A stretch of 64,000 nt of DNA from Akkermansia sp. GTDB taxonomy: Bacteria > Verrucomicrobiota > Verrucomicrobiia > Verrucomicrobiales > Akkermansiaceae. Numbering within the stretch: position 1 is the stretch's first letter; every line of letters begins with the position of its first letter. The notes beneath the pieces are model-generated. The model saw only the letters and a list, made by a program, of their open reading frames with translations. It made no database searches and was not told the origin of the DNA. The translations under genes and the position numbers were made by a program. Location: positions 17,893 to 81,892 of the forward strand of contig JAFQGD010000057.1 of the NCBI GenBank assembly GCA_017398355.1, given 5' to 3'. Positions 1 to 8,861 of the stretch are shown piece after piece.

Positions 1-2
1 CA

Positions 3-1349
<1,347 letters not shown>

Positions 1350-1357
1350 TACCACCT

Positions 1358-1864
1358 ATGCAAACCATCAATTTTGAGGAATTGCAAGCCAATGCGGCGC
1401 AGCTTATCGGCAAGCAGTGGATGCTCATCACAGCCGGAGATGCGGATAACTTCAACTGCATGACGGCCAGTTGGGGCGGGCTGGGGTTCCTTTGGAACCG
1501 CCCCGTGGCGTTCGTGTTTGTGCGCCCCAACCGCCACACGAGAAGCTACATTGACGCCACCCCCGCCTTTACCCTCTCTTTTATGCCGGAGCCGTACCGC
1601 AAAGACCTCATCTTCTGCGGTCGGAACTCCGGGCGAGATGTGGACAAGATGGCCAACACCGCGCTCAGCCCCATCACCACCGAAAGCGGACTGGTGGCAT
1701 TTGCGGATGCTGACCTTGTGCTGGAATGCCGCAAGATGTTCTGCACTACCATGCAGGAAGCCGATTTCATGGATTGGAGCGAGGTTTCTCCGCAATGGTA
1801 TGCGGAGGATAATCCCCTTCATTTGCTCTACATCTGCGAAATTACGGCCACCCATGTGCGCTGA
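1358..1864 (+). CDS. Flavin reductase-like, FMN-binding split-barrel protein
   Basis: A 168-residue protein of the flavin reductase-like family, which binds FMN and can act in NAD(P)H:flavin reduction or as an electron carrier. The fold is suggested by LITAGDADNFNCMTASWGGLG near the N terminus (split in two here by residue: a Met-Thr-Ala-Ser-Trp flavin-binding segment), then FVFVRPNRHTRSYID and FTLSFMPEPYRKDL. No fused rubredoxin or oxygenase domain is seen. It lies 8 bp after aconitase and ends 20 bp before a strong terminator, so it is the last gene of that unit. The substrate cannot be read from sequence. Confidence 0.8.
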   Translation: MQTINFEELQANAAQLIGKQWMLITAGDADNFNCMTASWGGLGFLWNRPVAFVFVRPNRHTRSYIDATPAFTLSFMPEPYRKDLIFCGRNSGRDVDKMANTALSPITTESGLVAFADADLVLECRKMFCTTMQEADFMDWSEVSPQWYAEDNPLHLLYICEITATHVR

Positions 1865-1883
1865 TGCGCCATAACGTTTTTAC

Positions 1884-1924
1884 CCCCCCCTTTCTGATAA
1901 AAGAAAGGGGGGGAGATTTTTTTG
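1884..1924 (+). terminator. Rho-independent terminator after the aconitase unit
   Basis: A perfect 12-bp stem (1884-1895 with 1902-1913, seven C-G pairs at the base) closes a 6-nt loop and is followed by a run of T residues at 1917-1924. It sits just after the flavin reductase stop codon. Confidence 0.9.
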
Positions 1925-1934
1925 CAAATAAAGC

Positions 1935-1963
1935 TTTACAAACTCCGCACTATCCATTATACA
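1935..1963 (+). promoter_or_regulatory. Sigma70-type promoter of the ankyrin gene
   Basis: TTTACA at 1935-1940 and TATACA at 1958-1963 are separated by 17 bp. The predicted start near 1970 gives a leader of about 19 nt before the ATG at 1989. Confidence 0.6.
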
Positions 1964-1988
1964 GTCGGCCACTTTACAGCCCAATACC

Positions 1989-3611
1989 ATGCAGACAAAA
2001 AACATTATGAAACAAAAAGTCATCAAGATTGCCGTAGGCAGCTTGTTGGGTATTGTTTTGCTTACTCTGGTAATTACCCTGTGTCTGGGGGGTGAAACAG
2101 ATCCGCTGGAGTATGAGGTAGAAAAGGGTATCTTGTCTGAAGATTATGTGGTAAAAGATGCCGACATGAACCGCTTGAAGGAGGAGATATGCAGCCACCA
2201 CCAACGCCGAATAGACGAAGTGGAAACGCTGGCCGATTACCCCTACATAGTACAACTACTGCGATACGACATAGGCACAGGTTCCAATCTTTCCCCATCC
2301 ATCTACACCAATTTGGCAAAGGCAGGAGCCAACCCCAATGATAAATCCGGAGAAGGAGAAAGCGCTCTGCATGTGGCGGTGCAACACAAACTCGCTACCC
2401 ATATTTCTGCCTTGGTGAATGCCGGGGCCGATGCAGACACCCGCAACGGCCGCGGGCTTACCCCCCTTGCTTGTGCCACAGCCAACAACAACGCAACCAT
2501 CGTCTCTGTACTACTGAGCAACAAAGCCAACCCCAATGCCACCAACAGCGATGGCACAACTGCCCTGCACAAAGCAGCGGAATCGGGTGCCTTGGAGTTG
2601 ACAGAAGCACTCCTGAAAAGCGGAGCCGATCCCAACGCAAAAGATCATACCGGCACGACACCGCTGCACAAAGCCGCAGCCGCCGGGCATGCCGCTATCG
2701 TAAGCACGCTCACCACAGCAGGGGCAAAACCGGATTTGGCCAATGATGCCGGGGAATCACCCGTTCTCTTTGCCGTCAACAACAAAAAGGTAGCAGTGCT
2801 CAAGGAACTGGCAACCGCCGGGGCCAACATGAACATCCGCAACCGCCGGGGCGATACCGTCTTGTTCTCCGCCATCACGGAAGGAGAAAATGCCATCATT
2901 GCAGCCCTGCTTAATGCCCAGGCAGACCCTAACATGACCGGTCGCAACGACCGCACGCCACTGCATGCAGCAGCCCAACGCGGAAATGCCGGGGTGGTCA
3001 AAAAATTGCTTGAGGCAGGTGCAGATGTCAATGTCAATGACCGTTTCGGGACATCTCCTCTGTGTGAGGCCATTTCCCACGGTAAAGAAGAAGTGGTGGA
3101 TATGCTTCTGAAAGTGGGAGCCGACCCCAACTCCACAAATGGACACGGCAACAGCATGCTCTTCCTCGCCATTAGCGGCAACCACCACCGAATTGTGAAC
3201 TTACTGCTGGAAGCCGGAGTAGATGCCAATAGCCGCGGGAAAGACGGAGCCCTGCCACTGCACAGAGCGATTGAGCGTGGCAATGACCAGATGGTTATCG
3301 CACTGCTGGAAGCCGGAGCTGATTTCAAAGCCAAGGACAACTACGGATTCATGGCCATTCACAAAGCCTGTGTCATGGGGCGCAAGGATGTGGTGGTGGC
3401 GTTGATTAAAGCCGGAGTCAACGTCAATGAGATCGATGATTTCAAATACACCCCCCTGCACTACGCCGCCAAAAAAGGGCACCTGAAAATTGCGGAAATC
3501 CTGGTAGATGCCGGTGCCAACACAAAGGCAAAAAACAACAACGGAACCACGCCCGTGCAGGAAGCAAAACTGAGCGGGCATGAAGAAATGGTAGAACTAC
3601 TCGGCAAATAA
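1989..3611 (+). CDS. Membrane-anchored ankyrin-repeat protein
   Basis: 540 residues. An N-terminal hydrophobic stretch (about residues 13-32, VGSLLGIVLLTLVITLC) looks like an uncleaved signal anchor. After a spacer of about 85 residues come 12 full 33-residue ankyrin repeats and a truncated thirteenth, running to the C terminus. Repeats show the usual TPLHxAA...G...VV..LL.AGADPN pattern. Ankyrin repeats bind proteins, so a periplasmic scaffold role is likely, but no partner is visible. A second in-frame ATG at 2007 is an alternative start. The gene has its own promoter and stands alone between a terminator and the convergent TatD/RadC pair. Confidence 0.85.
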   Translation: MQTKNIMKQKVIKIAVGSLLGIVLLTLVITLCLGGETDPLEYEVEKGILSEDYVVKDADMNRLKEEICSHHQRRIDEVETLADYPYIVQLLRYDIGTGSNLSPSIYTNLAKAGANPNDKSGEGESALHVAVQHKLATHISALVNAGADADTRNGRGLTPLACATANNNATIVSVLLSNKANPNATNSDGTTALHKAAESGALELTEALLKSGADPNAKDHTGTTPLHKAAAAGHAAIVSTLTTAGAKPDLANDAGESPVLFAVNNKKVAVLKELATAGANMNIRNRRGDTVLFSAITEGENAIIAALLNAQADPNMTGRNDRTPLHAAAQRGNAGVVKKLLEAGADVNVNDRFGTSPLCEAISHGKEEVVDMLLKVGADPNSTNGHGNSMLFLAISGNHHRIVNLLLEAGVDANSRGKDGALPLHRAIERGNDQMVIALLEAGADFKAKDNYGFMAIHKACVMGRKDVVVALIKAGVNVNEIDDFKYTPLHYAAKKGHLKIAEILVDAGANTKAKNNNGTTPVQEAKLSGHEEMVELLGK

Positions 3612-3618
3612 AAGAGTA

Positions 3619-4227
3619 TCAGAAGCGCATTTTGTGCACCGTCAGCAGGGCCAATGTGCGCTCCCAATTCTCCGGGTGGTCATCTGTCTCCGGGAAAAGT
3701 TTATCTGCCGGTATGCGAGCGTAGCGTTCATGTGCCTTGGGGTGAGAGAGCTCCCGCAAGCCCACGGAAAAGATAGCGCCCAGACGCAAAAATTCGCGAG
3801 CCAGTTCGTGAGAGCCATTCCACGCATGCAACAGCACGCGTGGCAAGGTGTTGGTGCGTGCGCGCTGTTGCAGGATTTCCAGCAGCTCGGCCCAGGCATG
3901 GACACCATGCAGGTGAACCATGCGATCATGGCGAAACGCCGCCCCCAAATGAATATGCAGTAGCAGACGCTGCGCTTCCAGCGTATCTTTGTGGCCGGAA
4001 GATGCATCCAACCCGCTTTCTCCCACATCTGCCTGCGGATAGCGCGTGAGCCATTCATCCAGCTCAAAAGCAATCTCCGCAGCATCTACTTCATGCGCAT
4101 GCCAAGGATGCACCCCAAAACAAGGTGTCATGCCCGGTGCCTCTGCATTTTTTTCCCAGTCCTCGCGCGTGACAGAGCATAAATAGCCACCGTGAGGGCC
4201 GGGGATATGGGTGTGGTAATCTTTCAT
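3619..4227 (-). CDS. TatD-family metal-dependent hydrolase
   Basis: 202 residues of the TatD/YcfH amidohydrolase-like fold, whose members are metal-dependent DNases or D-amino-acyl hydrolases. Visible metal-site motifs are the N-terminal DYHTH (His5, His7), FGVHPWH, GESGLD (Glu70), the HLHG and HAWNGS histidine segments, and the C-terminal ETDDHP. It is shorter than typical TatD (about 260 residues), so it may be a compact subfamily. The start codon overlaps the RadC stop (ATGA at 4224-4227), so translation is coupled. It converges on the ankyrin gene with only 7 bp between. Confidence 0.8.
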   Translation of the reverse strand: MKDYHTHIPGPHGGYLCSVTREDWEKNAEAPGMTPCFGVHPWHAHEVDAAEIAFELDEWLTRYPQADVGESGLDASSGHKDTLEAQRLLLHIHLGAAFRHDRMVHLHGVHAWAELLEILQQRARTNTLPRVLLHAWNGSHELAREFLRLGAIFSVGLRELSHPKAHERYARIPADKLFPETDDHPENWERTLALLTVHKMRF

Positions 4228-4949
4228 GGTATTAAGCCGTGTGCTGAAAAACTATAATAAGGAAGACTGCGGTCATTGCCGGGAGCACCAATGATGACAT
4301 GGTCAATAAAGCGAATCCGCAAGAGTTCAGCCGCATCTGCTACAACCCTCGTCAACTCTTTGTCGGCCTTGCTGGGTGTTGTATCCCCACTGGGGTGGTT
4401 GTGAACCAAGACGATGGCATGAGCATTGCAGTTGATGGCCTCCCTGAAAATATCACGCGGATGCGATACCACCATACTGGCAGTTCCCTTAGCTACTACA
4501 CATTTTCGCATCAAATGGCGGCGAATGTCCAGTAGCAGCACCACCAAGGTCTCTTGGCTATAACTCATCATCTCCGGGCTCATATACCGGTATATGGTTT
4601 CCGGGGTATCCATCACCTCACGCTGTACTTCCTCTGCAACGGCTCGCTGCCCCAATTCAAAAACGGCGGCAAGAGTGGCGGCTTTTGCAGCTCCTATACC
4701 TTTGCAACATTGCATGATTTCGCTCGCCTCCATACGCCCCAGCGACACAAGGGAGCCGGCCGAGCGTTTTAACCGGGCAGCCAACTCCAGCACGTTGCAT
4801 CCGCGCAGTCCTGTGCGCAGAAAGATGGCTATCAATTCTTCATCTCTCAGAGCGGCTCGCCCCTTCTGCAACAGCTTCTCGCGCGGGCGCTCCTCCAGTG
4901 CCAAATCTTTCAAACGCAGTGGCTGTTCTGCTTCCACATTCTCACTCAT
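4224..4949 (-). CDS. radC: RadC-family JAB/MPN+ domain protein
   Basis: 241 residues. The N-terminal half holds a helix-hairpin-helix-like segment (CKGIGAAKAATLAAVFELGQR, residues about 82-102, quoted for position; key residues GIGxxKA). The C-terminal half is a JAB1/MPN+ metalloprotease-like domain with the full HxHx7SxxD signature (His183, His185, Ser193, Asp196). The family is historically named DNA repair protein RadC, but its activity is unresolved. The start is supported by a purine-rich GGGAGGA just upstream at 4952-4958. A candidate promoter, -35 at 4982-4987 and -10 (TAGAAT on the minus strand) at 4960-4965, would start transcription inside that element, so either the promoter or the ribosome site is misjudged. 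Confidence 0.9.
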   Translation of the reverse strand: MSENVEAEQPLRLKDLALEERPREKLLQKGRAALRDEELIAIFLRTGLRGCNVLELAARLKRSAGSLVSLGRMEASEIMQCCKGIGAAKAATLAAVFELGQRAVAEEVQREVMDTPETIYRYMSPEMMSYSQETLVVLLLDIRRHLMRKCVVAKGTASMVVSHPRDIFREAINCNAHAIVLVHNHPSGDTTPSKADKELTRVVADAAELLRIRFIDHVIIGAPGNDRSLPYYSFSAHGLIP

Positions 4950-5084
4950 ATTCCTCCCTATTCTACACTTTTCTCTGACACTGTGAAGCGGAAAATTGCT
5001 TAAACGTGTCGCCTAATCGCTCATTTTGACAAAAGCACGTTCATTCCATGCGAGGATTTCCTCCTTTACGTCACAAAACAACCC

Positions 5085-5114
5085 TTGCAAAGCAAGAGCG
5101 CGGTATGATAGAAT
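5085..5114 (+). promoter_or_regulatory. Candidate promoter of the uracil glycosylase gene (leaderless layout)
   Basis: TTGCAA at 5085-5090 and TAGAAT at 5109-5114 with 18 bp between. The -10 box ends 6 nt before the ATG at 5121, so the transcript would begin at or next to the start codon. Confidence 0.5.
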
Positions 5115-5120
5115 GCACCT

Positions 5121-5942
5121 ATGCCGACACTCCGTGAAATTGCATTGCAAGGGCTTTCCCACATGCAGGAAAGCGGGCAGTTGCGCGTAGCGGTGGATGA
5201 AGAGGCCCGCGGTATTTTGCGGGGCTGGATGTTGGCAAAGAAAAAGGGTACAACCAGCCCCCTTCCCCCACAAACAAAACCGCACCCCCGGCAAGAGGCC
5301 GCAAGCACCACCATGCAAAGTGTAGAGGAAAAGCTGGCCTACCTGCGAGAACGAGCAGCGCATTGGAAAGCGGCAAAAGCGCTGGGTACGCTGCGGGAAA
5401 CGATGGTATTTGCCACGGGGAATCCGCGGGCTCGCCTCATGCTGGTGGGAGAAGCCCCCGGCTATGATGAAGAACGCCTACAAGAACCTTTTGTGGGTAA
5501 GGCCGGTCAGAAACTTAATCAAATCTTGGGGGCAATGGGGCTGAACCGAGAGGAGATTTATATCTCCAACGTGTGCAAGTTCCGCCCCGCCATGGGAGAA
5601 AACCAAGGCACGGCCAACCGCGCCCCCAGCGAGGAAGAAATTGCTGCATGCCTCCCTATCATCTTGGCAGAGATACGGGCCATTCAACCGTTGTGCATCG
5701 TTTGCTTAGGGGGCAGTTCGGCCAAAGGTTTACTTGGCAGCACGGCCAGCGTGAGTAACTTACGCGGGAACTGGCATGAATGCCAAGGGATACCGGTGCG
5801 GGTGACATACCACCCCAGCTACCTGCTACGCAATGAAAGCATGGCAGCTAAGCGCGCTGTGTGGGAGGATATGCTGCACGTCATGGAGCATTTGCAGCTC
5901 CCCATCAGCAACAAACAACGCCGATATTTCCTCCCGAGATGA
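5121..5942 (+). CDS. Family 4-like uracil-DNA glycosylase lacking most Fe-S cysteines
   Basis: 273 residues. Family 4 enzymes excise uracil from DNA and normally hold a 4Fe-4S cluster. Core motifs are present: GEAPG at 110-114, EPFVGKAGQ after it, and HPS at 231-233. The usual N-terminal CxxC is absent: there is no cysteine at all in residues 1-151. The family KCRP ligand position reads KFRP here, with a cysteine two residues earlier (Cys152), and only Cys187 matches a canonical ligand position. The N-terminal 90 residues form a charged extension. The stop overlaps the start of the next gene (ATGA), so the two are co-translated. Glycosylase assignment is firm at family level; cluster loss is inference. 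Confidence 0.85.
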   Translation: MPTLREIALQGLSHMQESGQLRVAVDEEARGILRGWMLAKKKGTTSPLPPQTKPHPRQEAASTTMQSVEEKLAYLRERAAHWKAAKALGTLRETMVFATGNPRARLMLVGEAPGYDEERLQEPFVGKAGQKLNQILGAMGLNREEIYISNVCKFRPAMGENQGTANRAPSEEEIAACLPIILAEIRAIQPLCIVCLGGSSAKGLLGSTASVSNLRGNWHECQGIPVRVTYHPSYLLRNESMAAKRAVWEDMLHVMEHLQLPISNKQRRYFLPR

Positions 5943-6640
5943 AGATGACGCTCTGCACCATCCTCGGCATTCTTTGTGGCCTGCTGCTTGGCGCATGCCA
6001 CAGCTCGACCCATGCCCTGCTGGCGCGCGCGCAGGACGGCGAAGCCGCTGCCCAGTTTGAATATGGCCGCAGGCTGCTCACGGGGCAAAAAACGGCACCG
6101 GATCGCTCCCTGGCTCCGGGGTGGTTCTACGCTGCCGCCAACCAAGGACACGCCAAAGCACAAGCCGCGCTCGGCACTTGCTACCAACGCGGCCTAGGCC
6201 TCCCCCGCAACGAGAAGGAAGCACTCAAGTGGTACAATAAAGCCGCCATTCAAGGGGAGCAACACGCCACCCGCGCCGTGCTGGAGTATGCCGACACCAA
6301 AAAGGGAAAAAAGGCCGTAAAAAATGCCCTACGCCCCCTGCTTGCAGCAGAAAACCCGGCGGCTGAGCTCTATCTGGCAGTACGTCTTCTGCAAGAAGCC
6401 CCCGCCAACAAGACCAACCAACAGCAAGCGGTGGATTACCTGCGCTACGCGGCCATGGGCGGAAGTGGAGAGGCCGCTTTCCTCCTCTTTTTGTGCTACT
6501 TGGAAGGTACCGGTGTGTACCCTTCTACGGAACTTGGAATCGGCTGGCTTATCACAGCGGCTAACATGGATTACGAACCGGCAATCGCTCTACTTCAACA
6601 ACTCCAGGCAGAGTTGAATGCCGCCGGCATTCCCCATTAG
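5939..6640 (+). CDS. Sel1-repeat lipoprotein
   Basis: 233 residues when started at the ATG overlapping the glycosylase stop. A longer reading from 5861 exists but lies inside the upstream gene and would bury the signal peptide. The N terminus is a lipoprotein signal with lipobox LLGAC, so it is predicted to be lipid-anchored. Sel1-like (TPR-related) repeats follow, for example ALGTCYQRGLGLPRNEKEAL and LFLCYLEGTGVYPS. Such proteins usually mediate protein contacts. Its pairing with a DNA-repair enzyme is probably not functional. Weak candidate transcription stop: only T-rich sequence after the gene. Confidence 0.8.
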   Translation: MKMTLCTILGILCGLLLGACHSSTHALLARAQDGEAAAQFEYGRRLLTGQKTAPDRSLAPGWFYAAANQGHAKAQAALGTCYQRGLGLPRNEKEALKWYNKAAIQGEQHATRAVLEYADTKKGKKAVKNALRPLLAAENPAAELYLAVRLLQEAPANKTNQQQAVDYLRYAAMGGSGEAAFLLFLCYLEGTGVYPSTELGIGWLITAANMDYEPAIALLQQLQAELNAAGIPH

Positions 6641-6671
6641 ATTTTTTTACTTCAATTAGTTTAAATCGTGA

Positions 6672-6677
6672 TATAAT
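6672..6677 (+). promoter_or_regulatory. Likely -10 element of the RND efflux unit
   Basis: A consensus TATAAT sits 27 bp before the ATG at 6705 in an AT-rich 64-bp gap. No good -35 box lies 16-18 bp upstream. Confidence 0.4.
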
Positions 6678-6704
6678 TTTCATATATCAAACGTAATTAC
6701 CAAC

Positions 6705-8840
6705 ATGAAACTGAGAGTATTGACAAGCGTGTTGTTGCTAGCGGGCAGTGCGCTGGCCCAAATGCCGGGCACGCCGGCAACCCGAGTGCAGGTGGAGAAA
6801 GCCACCACGGGGTTGGACATGATTTTTCGCCGGAGCATCGGGCATGTGGAAGCTATCCGCAAGGTGCAGGTGCGCTCCGCAGTGGAAGGATTTTTGATGG
6901 AAGCCAAATTCAAGGAAGGCAGCATTGTGCAAGAGGGGGATGTGCTTTTCGAAATCAACCCCATTCGCTACAAAGCAGCCTTTGCCCAAGCGCAAGCCAC
7001 CTTGAAAGAAATCAACGCGCGTATCATCTACGCTGAAAATAACTACAAAAGGCTCAAAGCTTTGGCTAGCAGCCATGCAGCTTCTGTTGAAAATGTTGAA
7101 AGCGCCCTTGCCCGATTGGAAGGCCTGAAAGCTCAAAAAATTGAAGCAGAAGCCAACCTAGTCAAAGCAGAAAAGGATTTGAACGATTGCACCATCCGCG
7201 CAGAAATCACCGGGCGCATTGGTCGCAGGGAATTCTCCAAAGGCAACTATATCACCCAAGGTGAAATGCTGGCCACCATCACCCAGACAGATCCCATCTA
7301 TGTGCGTTTCCCGCTCAGCCAGAGCGATGTGAACGGCATTTTCCGCGGGCCCAAGGAAATTAGCAACGTGGCCAACGTAAAACTGACCACGGCAGATGGC
7401 CGCGGATACCCCGATGCCGGCCACATTGAAATTGTGGACAACCTGCTCACCGGCAATACGGATACCTACACCCTGTGGGCCAAGTTCGACAACAAAAAGC
7501 AAGTACTCACCCCGCGTGGCATCGGCGCGCTCCACATTTCGCTGACGAATACGGCAGAGGTAACGATGGTGCCCCTCACCGCCGTGCATCATGATGAAGT
7601 GGGGGCATACGTATACACCGTGGACAACGAGGGCAAAGTAGCACGCCGTGAAGTCATCTCCGGCACAGTCCAAGGGCGCATGCAATCCATTTATGATGGG
7701 CTGCAACCCGGCGAAACCGTCATCACCGATGGTTCCCACAAGACCCGTGTGGGAGCTACGGTCATGCCCGTCTACCCGGAAGAACAAAAACTGGCAACAA
7801 AGCCGGGCCGGGCCAGCACGCAAAATGAAGAAGCAACTGTGGTGGCAGAAATTGCGGAAGCGAGCCCCATAAGCGACCCCACCGTGTTGGTGTGCCAAGG
7901 CGCGCGGGTAGAGGCCATCAACCGCGTCAACATTCGCCCGCTGGTACAAGGGGTGTTGGAAGAGCCTGCCTTCAAGGAGGGCGACCGCGTGAAACAGGGA
8001 GACGTGCTCTTCAACATTGACCCCACCCGGTACAAAGCCACGGTAGACGCGCAGAAAGCCAAAATCATGCAGCTCGATGTGCTGATTGCGGATGCCACCA
8101 GCAAATACGAACGCCAGCAGCAACTCATCGCCCGCAATGCCACCAGTAAGGATGATGTGGAAAGCGCCAAGGCGACCCTGGATGAGCTGCAAGCCCAGAA
8201 AGAAAAGGCCCAGGCCGTCCTTGCAGTGGCAGAAGATGACCTCTCCCGCTGCACGGTGCGTGCCGCAATTGATTCCCGCATCGGGCGCGTCAACTTCTCC
8301 AAAGGCAACTACATCACCGATATCAAATCCCCGCTGGCTACGCTGGTGCAGCTCAGCCCCATTTATGTGCGTTTTTCACTGAGTGAAAGCAGCATTCTCT
8401 CCCACTTCGGCAATGTGGAAGACCTCATCCGCGATGCAGAAATCACCCTCGTCACAGCCAATGGCAAAACATTCAGCGAAAAGGGCTGCGTATCCTTCTG
8501 CGATAACGTGATTCAGCAAGCAACCGATACCCAAAACCTGTGGGCCATTTTCAACAATGCCGAGCGAGAGCTGCACCCCGGAGGTGTAGTGACGATACGT
8601 GTCAAACGCAAAGCAGACATCACCGTACCGGGCATCCCGGCACAAGCGGTGCAAGTAGATACACGCGGCAAATATGTATACCTGCTCAAAAATGGGCGGG
8701 CCGTGCAAACGCGCATCCACTGCGGCACGGCAGATGAAAATGGCATGGTACCCGTCTTTGCCGGTTTGGAGAACGGGGCCAAGGTCATCACCACCCAGTT
8801 GGCAGAATTGGAAAACGGCACTCCGGTACAAGCTAAGTAA
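6705..8840 (+). CDS. Tandem-fused RND periplasmic adaptor (two membrane fusion proteins in one chain)
   Basis: 711 residues, about twice the usual adaptor length. A cleavable signal peptide ends near residue 18 (GSALA). Two complete HlyD/AcrA-like modules follow. Module 1 (about 19-370) has the lipoyl half-motif FEINPIRYKAAF near residue 82, a coiled-coil hairpin (about 90-160), IGRREFSKGNYIT and PIYVRFPLSQSD. Module 2 (about 380-711) repeats the order: FNIDPTRYKATV near 436, hairpin about 445-515, IGRVNFSKGNYIT, PIYVRFSLSESS. No lipobox is seen. The modules are clearly diverged, so this is an old fusion and not a sequencing duplication. The RND pump gene starts 21 bp downstream. No TolC-like outer membrane gene is nearby. 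Confidence 0.9.
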   Translation: MKLRVLTSVLLLAGSALAQMPGTPATRVQVEKATTGLDMIFRRSIGHVEAIRKVQVRSAVEGFLMEAKFKEGSIVQEGDVLFEINPIRYKAAFAQAQATLKEINARIIYAENNYKRLKALASSHAASVENVESALARLEGLKAQKIEAEANLVKAEKDLNDCTIRAEITGRIGRREFSKGNYITQGEMLATITQTDPIYVRFPLSQSDVNGIFRGPKEISNVANVKLTTADGRGYPDAGHIEIVDNLLTGNTDTYTLWAKFDNKKQVLTPRGIGALHISLTNTAEVTMVPLTAVHHDEVGAYVYTVDNEGKVARREVISGTVQGRMQSIYDGLQPGETVITDGSHKTRVGATVMPVYPEEQKLATKPGRASTQNEEATVVAEIAEASPISDPTVLVCQGARVEAINRVNIRPLVQGVLEEPAFKEGDRVKQGDVLFNIDPTRYKATVDAQKAKIMQLDVLIADATSKYERQQQLIARNATSKDDVESAKATLDELQAQKEKAQAVLAVAEDDLSRCTVRAAIDSRIGRVNFSKGNYITDIKSPLATLVQLSPIYVRFSLSESSILSHFGNVEDLIRDAEITLVTANGKTFSEKGCVSFCDNVIQQATDTQNLWAIFNNAERELHPGGVVTIRVKRKADITVPGIPAQAVQVDTRGKYVYLLKNGRAVQTRIHCGTADENGMVPVFAGLENGAKVITTQLAELENGTPVQAK

Positions 8841-8861
8841 ACCCTACATTCTCTTCCATCT

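Noticed and set aside
2290..3600. Regular repeats of about 99 bp considered as CRISPR or satellite DNA
   Set aside because: They are in-frame 33-residue ankyrin repeats with variable bases and no spacer structure.
6705..8840. Assembly duplication or fused pseudogenes as the cause of the double adaptor
   Set aside because: The two halves are diverged at protein and DNA level and remain open with intact motifs, so an artefact or decay is unlikely.
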